From Planctomycetota bacterium (GTDB lineage Bacteria; Planctomycetota; Planctomycetia; Planctomycetales; Planctomycetaceae): DNA of 17,014 nucleotides. This document shows, in pieces, positions 1-7,080 of the stretch. The stretch is from NCBI GenBank assembly GCA_027622115.1, contig JAQBZS010000032.1, positions 1-17,014 on the forward strand. Direction: 5' to 3'. A model generated the notes under the pieces. That model saw only the letters and a list, made by a program, of their open reading frames with translations, did no database searches and was not told the origin of the DNA. The translations under genes were made by a program, and so were the position numbers. The stretch's first letter is position 1. Every line of letters begins with the position of its first letter.

Positions 1-1
1 A

Positions 2-994
2 TTCGCCCAAATGCACGAGACCCGGCGCACCCGTGTCCCAATACGGAATCCCGTCGCTCGGCGAGTTCTCGATATAGAAATCGCAAGCCGCAAGTGCCGC
101 TTCGAGCATCATTTGCTGGACGTCTTTCATGCCGCCAAACGGTTCGACATCCGCCTCGTCCAGCGATTCCAGAAACTCAAGCTGCTCGGGAAAGCCCGTC
201 ATGATCCAGGCCAAGCCCCGCGTCCAGGTACTGAATGGCGAATACCCTTGTTGAGTGTTCGGGCAACGAAAGCGACCGTCATTCGTATTGAAGATGCTTT
301 CGTGAGCGACGCGGCCACGAACGTCGTACGCGTCGCGACCCTGGCCGTAATAGATGCTATACCGAGCCGTGCTGCGGGCGTGCTGGATCATGCGGTCCAG
401 CAGACTGATGGATTCGTCGTTTTCGCCCATCAAGACGTGACCCAATCGATGCGCCAACGACAACGACCTCAGCGAACGAATCGTGTCGCAAAACAGCGAA
501 TGCGGTCCGTTGAATGAATAGATGAAGCCGTCGCCGTCGATCGTGCGACTCCAACGCGACGCCTGGACGGCACCGCTGACCTTCAGCGCAAGTTCGTAGA
601 AATCGAGTTCCGCCGAGTTATGGGGAATACGGCCTTCCAACATCAAACGCCGCAAATTGCCGTATGTGCTGACATTGTTGAACCCATGGTCGTGGACTCC
701 GATGTGCGACACGTGCGAAGCCATCTCCCGCACGGTTTGGCGGCGACCGATTTCGAGAAACCGCTCATCATCGGTGCCGTCAAATTGGAGCAATGCCGAG
801 CCGACTTGAAACCCTTGAGTCCATTCCGTCCAACCTTGCGACGTGTATTTCCCGCCAATCGTCAACACGGGCGAACCCTGGTCGGGCCGCATGGAAGCTT
901 CGATCGCGAGGATCTTGTCGGCCGACAGTTTCCACATGTGAGCGATGTCGTCGGCGAGCGATTGCGGCTCCAACCCGTTGTCGATGTCGATCAT
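2..994 (-). CDS. GH88-family unsaturated glucuronyl hydrolase, C-terminus cut by window edge
   Basis: The frame opens at an ATG and stays open to the left edge, giving 331 residues of an (alpha/alpha)6-barrel protein of the glycoside hydrolase 88 type. This family hydrates the double bond of unsaturated uronic-acid disaccharides left by polysaccharide lyases. The family landmarks are in order: HDHGF near residues 101-105 (D102 matches the first catalytic Asp of bacterial UGL), FCDTIRSL near 168-175 (D170 matches the second), STWTRGLAW near 255-263 and GIPYWDTGAPG near 315-325. No signal peptide is visible, so a cytoplasmic enzyme is likely. The ATG overlaps the stop codon of the upstream gene as ATGA, which suggests translational coupling. 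Family assignment is strong; the exact substrate cannot be told, and the related GH105 family is the main alternative. Confidence 0.85.
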   Translation of the reverse strand, partial: MIDIDNGLEPQSLADDIAHMWKLSADKILAIEASMRPDQGSPVLTIGGKYTSQGWTEWTQGFQVGSALLQFDGTDDERFLEIGRRQTVREMASHVSHIGVHDHGFNNVSTYGNLRRLMLEGRIPHNSAELDFYELALKVSGAVQASRWSRTIDGDGFIYSFNGPHSLFCDTIRSLRSLSLAHRLGHVLMGENDESISLLDRMIQHARSTARYSIYYGQGRDAYDVRGRVAHESIFNTNDGRFRCPNTQQGYSPFSTWTRGLAWIMTGFPEQLEFLESLDEADVEPFGGMKDVQQMMLEAALAACDFYIENSPSDGIPYWDTGAPGLVHLGE

Positions 995-1599
995 TGCGTG
1001 TCGATCAGCCGATGAATGGACTTCGCGATCGCAGCGACATCGGCGTCCTTGAGTTGAGACATGCGAAAGCTGTAATTCTTGACCACGCTCCGATTGCGAT
1101 ACAGCACAACCGTGAGTTCCGCGTCCTCGTGCAATCGCTGGCAGGTGTTGTTGGCGATGGCGTCCGTCCCCACGGTCAGCGGCATCTTGACCTTGGAATC
1201 GAAAGCGAAGGTCTGCACGGCTGACGAATCGCGAAACGGCTCGTCGGAAATCAGCACGCCGAAGCTCTTCAATCCCACGGCGCGGTTTCCATCCACGAGT
1301 TTGTCCACCGTTCGCATCAAGTTTGCGAATTCGGGTTTGAGTTGTCGCATGAGCAACATGACGACGGGACGATTTCCATTGCGGCAAACAAAGCACACGG
1401 ACTTATTCATCAACGACCCGGTGACGACTCGCGAGTAGAAGAACGGAACATCTTCTCCATGTTGCAGACCCGAACGAAATCCGCGCGGCGAATTCGATTT
1501 CTCCGGCGATTCCGCGAGAATCAGTGCGGTTGGAACCGTCACGAGCAGGACTGCCAAGGCCGCCAACCTATTCTTCACGCCGAAACGGGAACAAGTCAT
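991..1599 (-). CDS. Secreted thioredoxin-like protein with CxxC motif
   Basis: A 202-residue protein is read from the ATG at 1599. This start gives a classic signal peptide: a charged n-region (MTCSRFGVKNR), a hydrophobic core at about residues 12-29 and an Ala-rich cleavage region. In-frame upstream starts (ATG at 1695, TTG at 1722) would bury that signal and none has a clear Shine-Dalgarno, so the true start is uncertain. The mature part carries SVCFVCRNG (C69 and C72), a CxxC, followed by a beta strand RPVVMLLM; this suggests a thioredoxin-like fold acting outside the cytoplasm, perhaps anchored. No lipobox is seen. The stop overlaps the GH88 start by ATGA, so the two are probably co-transcribed. 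The precise function is unknown. Confidence 0.7.
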   Translation of the reverse strand: MTCSRFGVKNRLAALAVLLVTVPTALILAESPEKSNSPRGFRSGLQHGEDVPFFYSRVVTGSLMNKSVCFVCRNGNRPVVMLLMRQLKPEFANLMRTVDKLVDGNRAVGLKSFGVLISDEPFRDSSAVQTFAFDSKVKMPLTVGTDAIANNTCQRLHEDAELTVVLYRNRSVVKNYSFRMSQLKDADVAAIAKSIHRLIDTQ

Positions 1600-1777
1600 C
1601 CCAACTGCCGCTGCGACTCGACCGCTGCTTCGAAGAGACCAACCAATCGTCTCGGACCACAATCCGAGTGATGTCCTATTGAGTGGATTCGGCATTGGCG
1701 GGTTCCGGGCACGTGTTCTCAAAAAAACTCGCTAGGTCGATTCTACGAACGATCGATCCATTGAACCACTGCTGACG

Positions 1778-1806
1778 TTGTTTGGTAAAGGCGAGCATCG
1801 TAAAAT
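1778..1806 (+). promoter_or_regulatory. Candidate sigma70-type promoter of the vapBC-like module
   Basis: TTGTTT (1778-1783) and TAAAAT (1801-1806) are separated by 17 bp. The -10 matches consensus at five of six positions and the -35 at three. It would start transcription near 1813, about 40 nt before the antitoxin ATG. This is a motif match only. Confidence 0.4.
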
Positions 1807-1826
1807 CAGAGACGTGTGTTTAGTTA

Positions 1827-1841
1827 TGACATTTGTTGTCA
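1827..1841. promoter_or_regulatory. Inverted repeat TGACA-n5-TGTCA, candidate autoregulatory operator
   Basis: The arms 1827-1831 and 1837-1841 are perfect complements around a 5-nt centre. The site lies between the putative promoter and the Shine-Dalgarno of the antitoxin. VapB-type antitoxins commonly repress their own operon through such palindromes; the assignment here is inference from position and symmetry. Confidence 0.35.
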
Positions 1842-1853
1842 CAGGATTTGAAT

Positions 1854-2057
1854 ATGTCTTCAAATGGCAACATAGAACAACGCTTGGCGCTGCTCGAAAA
1901 GGAAGTTGCGAAACTGAAGAGTCGCGCTCACGGTGACGCGGGATCCTGGGTCGATAGCATCGCTGGATCAATGAAGGATGTTCCCGAAGAAGATTTTCGA
2001 GAATTCGTGCGACTGGGCAAGGAAGCTCGTATTGCTCAAACCGATCCGCAGGAATGA
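1854..2057 (+). CDS. VapB-like antitoxin
   Basis: A 67-residue protein whose ATG at 1854 is preceded by AGGA (1843-1846) with 7 nt spacing, which is why it is preferred over the in-frame upstream start at 1833. The N-terminus is a predicted short coiled coil (EQRLALLEKEVAKLK, about residues 8-22). The C-terminus (WVDSIAGSMKDVPEEDFREF followed by VRLGKEAR) resembles the toxin-binding tail of small antitoxins paired with PIN-domain toxins, where a D/E-rich stretch precedes an RLGRE-type helix. It directly precedes a PIN-domain gene, which supports the call. It would neutralise the neighbouring RNase and perhaps bind the operator. The reading frame is intact although its partner seems damaged. 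Confidence 0.7.
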   Translation: MSSNGNIEQRLALLEKEVAKLKSRAHGDAGSWVDSIAGSMKDVPEEDFREFVRLGKEARIAQTDPQE

Positions 2058-2063
2058 CGTTCG

Positions 2064-2494
2064 ATGTTCATTCTCGACAGGACTTGATCATCATCATACA
2101 ACGCAACGCGAATCCAGAACTGAGCCGATTGCGGGAACGAATGGCACGCCATCCTGTTTCCGCCTTTTATATGACGGTGATTTCTACGCACGAGCAAATG
2201 ATGGGCGCGAACAGTTACATCTCGCGGGCGAAGAAACCAGTGGATGTCGCGCGCGGTTATCGGTTGATCGAAACGGCCATGTTGGACTACGAAAACTATC
2301 GAATTCTGCCGTTTGACGAACCAGCCGGAATCCAATTTGAAGAGTTTCGCAAGCAAGGCGTCCGCATTGGTACGATGGATTTGCGAATTGCTTCGATTGC
2401 GATTTCGCATGATTTTACCGTGTTGACCCGGAACCTGGTCGATTTTGAAAAGGTTCCTGGTCTGCAAGTGGAAGACTGGACGATCGCTCCCTGA
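2064..2494 (+). pseudogene. VapC-like PIN-domain toxin with a one-base deletion in the LDTD motif
   Basis: Most of the gene reads in one frame to the stop at 2492-2494 and has PIN features: ISTHEQMMG (acidic residue after strand 2), RIGTMDLRIASIAISH (third acidic site) and VLTRNLVDFEKVPGLQVEDW, the typical TRN-x-x-DF tail. The N-terminus does not fit: the ATG at 2054 (ATGA overlap with the antitoxin stop) gives MTFDVHSRQDL. A second ATG at 2064, in another frame, reads MFILD and then goes out of frame; adding a single base near 2079-2080 (GACAGGAC to GACACGGAC) would restore MFILDTDLIIIIQR, the canonical VapC start. The likely reading is therefore a single-base deletion that removes the first catalytic Asp from the main frame. 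A sequencing error would give the same picture. If read from 2054, a 146-residue protein without the normal first strand is made, probably inactive. Confidence 0.7.
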
Positions 2495-2544
2495 CCATAT
2501 GCAATTCGAGTTCGCGTCTCCACGGAGTCGCAGAACGTCAGGAG
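2487..2544. terminator. Weak bidirectional hairpin between convergent genes
   Basis: CTCCCTGAC (2487-2495) can pair with GTCAGGAG (2537-2544) with one bulged C, and a smaller stem (GCG-CTCC with GGAG-CGC, 2514-2531) sits inside. It spans the ends of the convergent vapC-like and BASS genes. There is no clear U-tract, so termination is only a possibility. Confidence 0.25.
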
Positions 2545-3485
2545 TGCGGTTCCCGATTCGCCCAAAACTGAGCCAGCATGGTTCCGGTCAGCATGCAGCC
2601 CACCATGTAGAGCACGGGCGGCAGCGACGTGATCGAATTCGGAAATAATTGGCTCGCCATCAGAGCCCCGAGCCCCGCGTTTTGCATGCCGATTTCGAGA
2701 GTCAACGCGCGACGCTGAGATTCATTCAGCTTGAGCGCTCGTCCGCCGCCATAGCCCGCCAAGTATCCGGCCACGTTCAGAGCCAGTAAGGCCGCACCCA
2801 ACATCGGGTCCAAGTCCTGCAAGGAGTCTCGTTTCAGAAACACGATCACGGCGATGATCCACAGGATTGACGCATTCGCAAATGTCGAGCCCCATTCCTG
2901 CATCAATCGTTCGACGTGCTTGGAAGCTCGCGAAACAGCGAATCCCGCCATCACCGGCAAGACAACTTGAAGCGACAGAATCACGAAGGCGTCGTAAATC
3001 AGCTTTTCTCGTTGTGCTTGTGGCAGGTCGACTTGCACGGCGGCATAAAGCACGAACGGCACGACCAACGGAGACAACAGCGTGGCACTGGTGGTAAGAC
3101 TGACCGAATAGCTGACGTTTCCACCGGCAGCCTTCGTCAGCACATTCGACGCCATGGCCCCGGGTACGCATCCCACCAAAATGACGCCGCGAAGCAGATC
3201 GCCTTCAAATCCGAACGCGTGGCCGACTCCGAATGCCAGCAACGGCATTGATATGTACTGAATCGCAGTCCCCCCAAGAACGGTTGGCCAGCGTCGCACC
3301 ACGTCACGAACCTCTTGCGGCGGCAACATGCAGCCGATCGCAAACATGGTCGCGGCGAACAAGTACTTCAGCCCCGGAGCGGTGATCTCGAACGGGTTGA
3401 TCAGCGACACGTCGTCACCCGTCGGCCACGCATAGGCGATGGCGCACAATCCAATCAGCCACACGAGCAAATACTTCTGCAACAT
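2538..3485 (-). CDS. Bile acid:sodium symporter (BASS/SBF) family transporter
   Basis: A 315-residue, very hydrophobic protein with about nine or ten membrane segments, typical in length for the family. Signature stretches are GCVPGAMASNVLTKAAGGN followed by VSYSVSLTT near 106-132, and EIGMQNAGLGALMASQLF near 264-281. These match the two crossover-helix regions that bind sodium and substrate in this fold. Substrates in bacteria range from bile acids to pantoate and other organic anions, and the sequence does not tell which. The ATG at 3485 is preceded by an adjacent in-frame GTG at 3488; neither has a strong ribosome site. It is on the same strand as the FMN-binding gene, 32 bp downstream of that gene's stop, so they may share a transcript. 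Confidence 0.88.
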   Translation of the reverse strand: MLQKYLLVWLIGLCAIAYAWPTGDDVSLINPFEITAPGLKYLFAATMFAIGCMLPPQEVRDVVRRWPTVLGGTAIQYISMPLLAFGVGHAFGFEGDLLRGVILVGCVPGAMASNVLTKAAGGNVSYSVSLTTSATLLSPLVVPFVLYAAVQVDLPQAQREKLIYDAFVILSLQVVLPVMAGFAVSRASKHVERLMQEWGSTFANASILWIIAVIVFLKRDSLQDLDPMLGAALLALNVAGYLAGYGGGRALKLNESQRRALTLEIGMQNAGLGALMASQLFPNSITSLPPVLYMVGCMLTGTMLAQFWANREPHS

Positions 3486-3517
3486 CACGTTTCTTTCGCG
3501 GCTCTTCGTGGCAAACG

Positions 3518-4873
3518 CTAATTCAGCCCACTCGCCAGTGCTTTTGCGGTCGCGTTGATGATCGCTTCGGATGTAATCGTCGCGCTGCTCGTGGCGTCGA
3601 TTCCGGCCACTCGCTGACGGTCCACGATCTTCTTCGGCGTGTCGGTAAGCGCCGAGTAATACTGTTTTTCGCGGTGCTGCGTGACGCGAACGGATTCAAT
3701 TCGCCCGTCAACGACGACGACTTCCACATGCACTTGTCCCTCGTAGCCGATGCTGTTGGCCTTGTAGGTTCCGTCGGCAACGTTCTTGGGATCCAGCGAG
3801 TAAAACCGGATGGCGGCGATGCTGGCTTCGGCGCGTTCCCGGTCTCGCTTGCGATGCGGCTTGCCAGCTTCCGCGGGCTCAATGGCGGCGATCGCTCGAC
3901 GGTAGTATTTCTCGGCATCCGCCAATCGCCCGGCCACGCGACAGGCATCCCCCGCGTAGAGAAACGACGTCGAACCTTCGCCGCCGCGGCTGAATTGCTC
4001 GGCCATCTTCACGGCCAGATCCGTTTCGCCCAGATCGCCCAGTAATTTGATCGCCAAGTACGGCTTGCGAGGCATGTGGGCCAACGTTTCCATCGCCATG
4101 CGTTTGCTGCCGAGTTTCCAGTACGTGTCCGCCAGGAACACGCCCGCTTGCGCATGCTGCGACAGTTCATTTTCCAGTCCTGACTGCCGAAACCAGAATG
4201 CGGCTCGATGATGATCCTGCAACAGATTGTGGTACATCGTTCCGAGCGTTCGCATGGCCCGTTTTTGCGTTTCGCGATCTTTATTGACCGTGAGAATGTG
4301 GTGCATCAACCGCACACCCTCGCGCCACTTGCCGGTGTTGGGATTGATCCGGTCCCACAAAAACTGGCCGACATTTCGTGAGCTATCCCACCCCTTTGGC
4401 GGTGGCGTGGGCCACGCCAGATCCAAAGTCTTCGGATAATCCAGCGCCGTCGATTCGTACCAGTCGGGCGGCGTGCGTCCGAGACGATCCACGTCGGCAA
4501 GAATCTCCGCTCGCGATCGCTCGTTTTTTTCGCCCGGAGCGTTTGGTGTGGAAGCGGATGGCTTGGACGGGCTTGGTTTGGACGTGTCCGGGTTCAAGTC
4601 GATCTTCTTGCCATCGACGGTGATCGCCCGGATGCGGTCCTTGGGATAGCTGCGACGCAAGGTCCGATTACCAATCTTCACTTCCATCACGACACTCGAC
4701 CCCGAGTAGGACTTGATCGTCCCTCTTGCAACCGCGCCCGTGACGAGTTCCACGGTGTCGATGGCAAGGCAGTTTGCCGACCAAGCACACACCATCATGA
4801 TCGCGAGTAGGCCCGGCCAATTGCCGTGGGCTAACCGGGAAAGACGAGGTTTCGCGAAGCGAATGTCGGTCAT
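3518..4873 (-). CDS. Secreted TPR protein with C-terminal FMN-binding domain
   Basis: A 451-residue protein. The ATG at 4873 has GAGGA 7 nt upstream and is preferred to an upstream GTG at 4900. Residues about 21-37 form the hydrophobic core of a signal peptide ending in NCLA. A small beta-rich domain follows (about 40-95, VELVTGAVARGTIKSYSG), then a Pro/Ser-rich linker (about 98-115). A helical region at about 200-330 contains TPR-like helices (for example SFLYAGDACRVAGRLADAEK followed by YYRRAI). The C-terminal about 80 residues (DGTYKANSIGYEGQ to ITSEAIINATAKAL) are an FMN_bind domain like those of RnfG/NqrC and related periplasmic flavoproteins. The usual SGAT flavinylation motif appears as SSAT, with T432 as the candidate covalent FMN site. 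It lies 23 bp downstream of the FHA-ATPase gene. A redox role outside the cytoplasm is inferred; the partner is unknown. Confidence 0.8.
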   Translation of the reverse strand: MTDIRFAKPRLSRLAHGNWPGLLAIMMVCAWSANCLAIDTVELVTGAVARGTIKSYSGSSVVMEVKIGNRTLRRSYPKDRIRAITVDGKKIDLNPDTSKPSPSKPSASTPNAPGEKNERSRAEILADVDRLGRTPPDWYESTALDYPKTLDLAWPTPPPKGWDSSRNVGQFLWDRINPNTGKWREGVRLMHHILTVNKDRETQKRAMRTLGTMYHNLLQDHHRAAFWFRQSGLENELSQHAQAGVFLADTYWKLGSKRMAMETLAHMPRKPYLAIKLLGDLGETDLAVKMAEQFSRGGEGSTSFLYAGDACRVAGRLADAEKYYRRAIAAIEPAEAGKPHRKRDRERAEASIAAIRFYSLDPKNVADGTYKANSIGYEGQVHVEVVVVDGRIESVRVTQHREKQYYSALTDTPKKIVDRQRVAGIDATSSATITSEAIINATAKALASGLN

Positions 4874-4896
4874 GGTTGATCCTCGTGAGGCTGCTT

Positions 4897-6882
4897 TCAC
4901 GTCTTGGAAGTTGACTTGAGACTGGGCGACACCCGCGAGCCACTGCCGTTCCCCTTGGCGAAATCGGAACCGGAGTCGCCCGGATCGATCTTGCCGTGGG
5001 AATCACCGTACAGGAATTCGAGCTTCAAGAGATCGTTGGCGATCAATGCATCGATGAACGACGGCATATAACCGGTCGGCAGCAATTTGTCCCCGTCCCG
5101 GCAATTGTAGATGTCCGTGATCACTAGACCCGGCTTCTGGGGGTCATACGACACGACTTCGGAGATTTGCGTGACCGCTCGGCGACCACCCGGCCGCCGA
5201 TTGATCTGGATCACAATATCGATCGCCGAAGCAATCTGCCGTTGGATCGAAACCACCGGCAATTCAACCGCCATCAACACCAACACCTCCAAGCGTTTCA
5301 TCACGTCTTCAGTGTTGTTGGCGTGGACGGTCGTCATGGATCCGTCGTGGCCCGTGTTCATGGCCTGCAACATGTCCAACGCTTCTGGACCGCGGCATTC
5401 GCCGACCACGATCCGGTCCGGTCGCATTCGCAAGGCGTTGCGGACCAAGTCTCGAATGGCGTAGGCACCGGCGCCTTCCACGTTGGCCTGCTTGGTTTCG
5501 AGCGTGACGCAATGTTCTTGATGCAGTTGCAGTTCCGTCGTGTCCTCGACCGTGATGATGCGGTCGCGATGCGGAATGAAGCTGGACAGTACGTTCAGCA
5601 TCGTGGTCTTGCCAGTACCGGTGCCGCCGCTGACCAACACATTACGGCGATTGATGACACACGCCCGCATGAACATCGCGGCCGACGCGGTGATCGAATT
5701 CAGTTCGATCAAGTCGTCGATCGTAAATCGGTGAACGGGGAATTTCCGGATCGTCAGGCACGGCCCGCTCACCGCCAGTGGCGGGATGATGGCGTTCACG
5801 CGCGAGCCGTCCGGCAAGCGGGCGTCCACCAGCGGCTGGCTCTTGTCGATCCGACGTCCGACTTGAGCCACGATGCGTTCGATGATCGATTCCGTGACCT
5901 TGTCGCTGATGAATCGGCGACCGGAGAGTTCGATCACTCCGTCGCGTTCCACGTAAATCATGTCGCTCTTAACCACCATGATTTCCGTGATCGTGGGTGC
6001 CCGCAAGAGGTCTTGCAGCGGACCGAAACCGAAGGCCGTATCCTTCAGATCCTTCTTCAACATCCGCAGGATCAGGTACCGCTTGAGTTCCTGGTGCAAG
6101 TGCGGACGCAACAACGGAAAGGCTCCCACGAATCTGGATTCGACCGCACTAATCTTGGCGCTCAAGTCGGCTTGCTCTTCGAGTTCCATGCGTTCGCGAG
6201 CGAAATGGAGCAGATTTTCCAACTCGGTTTCGCGTTCGGGAACCAGCGTGGCCGGGACATCGAATTCGTTGTATGTCAGTTTGACGAGCCCGCTCAGTTC
6301 ATCCTTGTCGCTTTCCAAGATCAATTGGTTGACCAGCAAGTCTCGCAGAGCCAGCCCGAGTACTTCCTCCAGCAAGGCATCGTTTTCTTCGCCGAACAGA
6401 TTGAGTTCGCGGCAGACGTCTTCGATGTTCCGTTCCAGCATCAAGATGCTGTCGGTATCGCCGACGCGGTTGTTTTCGAGTTCGTACAGATCGAAGCGTT
6501 CGAGCAGCTTGCGATGCACCTTGAGTTCCAAGTCCGCCATGATGGACCGTAGGGGAGCTTCCATTTCGGCGCGGCTGATCGGCGCGGCTTCTTCCGCTTC
6601 GAATGTCAGCGAGAACGGCCAGATTCGCACGGTCTCGCCGGCCTTGAAATGCGTGGACTCGCCGCCAATCAGTTCGCCGGTGCCGACCATGCAGCTATTG
6701 ATGCCGATGTTTTCGAGACGGAGTTTGCCGTCAACCCATTCAATAATGGCCTGCCGCTTCGAAACCAGCGGGCTCTTGAGCACGACGGTGTTGGATGGAT
6801 CACGACCGACGTAGATCTTTTCCTCGTCGGTTTCGACCAGCGTGCGGCGGCTGTCGTGGACCTTGTTGAACCAGATTTTCAT
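4897..6882 (-). CDS. FHA-domain-fused CpaF/TadA-type secretion ATPase
   Basis: A 661-residue protein from the ATG at 6882; a longer in-frame extension to 6990 lacks similarity to the fold, so this start is chosen, though no clear Shine-Dalgarno precedes it. Residues 1 to about 97 are an FHA domain (YVGRDPSNTVVL, then SPLVSKRQA), which in known proteins binds phosphothreonine. A helical region (about 110-280) and the conserved N-terminal ATPase subdomain (FGPLQDLLRAPTITEIMV) lead to the motor: Walker A GGTGTGKTT near 419-427, Asp box VEDTTELQL near 445, Walker B RIVVGECRG near 490-498 and His box GHDGSMTTVHANN near 511-523. CpaF/TadA ATPases power assembly of Flp/Tad pili or type II-like secretion. 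No TadB/TadC, pilin or secretin gene is next to it here. The C-terminal tail is Gly/Ser-rich and likely disordered. Confidence 0.92.
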   Translation of the reverse strand: MKIWFNKVHDSRRTLVETDEEKIYVGRDPSNTVVLKSPLVSKRQAIIEWVDGKLRLENIGINSCMVGTGELIGGESTHFKAGETVRIWPFSLTFEAEEAAPISRAEMEAPLRSIMADLELKVHRKLLERFDLYELENNRVGDTDSILMLERNIEDVCRELNLFGEENDALLEEVLGLALRDLLVNQLILESDKDELSGLVKLTYNEFDVPATLVPERETELENLLHFARERMELEEQADLSAKISAVESRFVGAFPLLRPHLHQELKRYLILRMLKKDLKDTAFGFGPLQDLLRAPTITEIMVVKSDMIYVERDGVIELSGRRFISDKVTESIIERIVAQVGRRIDKSQPLVDARLPDGSRVNAIIPPLAVSGPCLTIRKFPVHRFTIDDLIELNSITASAAMFMRACVINRRNVLVSGGTGTGKTTMLNVLSSFIPHRDRIITVEDTTELQLHQEHCVTLETKQANVEGAGAYAIRDLVRNALRMRPDRIVVGECRGPEALDMLQAMNTGHDGSMTTVHANNTEDVMKRLEVLVLMAVELPVVSIQRQIASAIDIVIQINRRPGGRRAVTQISEVVSYDPQKPGLVITDIYNCRDGDKLLPTGYMPSFIDALIANDLLKLEFLYGDSHGKIDPGDSGSDFAKGNGSGSRVSPSLKSTSKT

Positions 6883-7080
6883 GATGATTGCAGTTCGGGA
6901 TGAATGAGATCGCCAAGACAGCGAAGCAGTTTGGCCTATTTCGCGATCAACGCCCACCAACCGACCACGAATGTGAATTCGCAGACTCAACTCCGCTTTT
7001 GATCGCCGGGTTGTTGCCGTAGACTCGGACGATTCAGTTTACCACTTCCTACCCAACACGACTTGGGCCAAGGTTTCGCC

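Noticed and set aside
2064..2087. Programmed -1 frameshift joining MFILD to the toxin frame
   Set aside because: A -1 slip would give LDQD, but no slippery heptamer or following stem was seen; a deletion or sequencing error is simpler.
5167..6552. 461-codon open frame on the plus strand opposite the FHA-ATPase gene
   Set aside because: It is rich in His/Gln/Asp/Arg with no domain pattern, as expected for the antisense of a high-GC gene; the minus strand encodes a clear ATPase.
6883..7080. Promoters for the divergent FHA-ATPase and toroid genes
   Set aside because: TTGTTG near 7011 has only a poor -10 partner (TCAGTT); nothing convincing on either strand.
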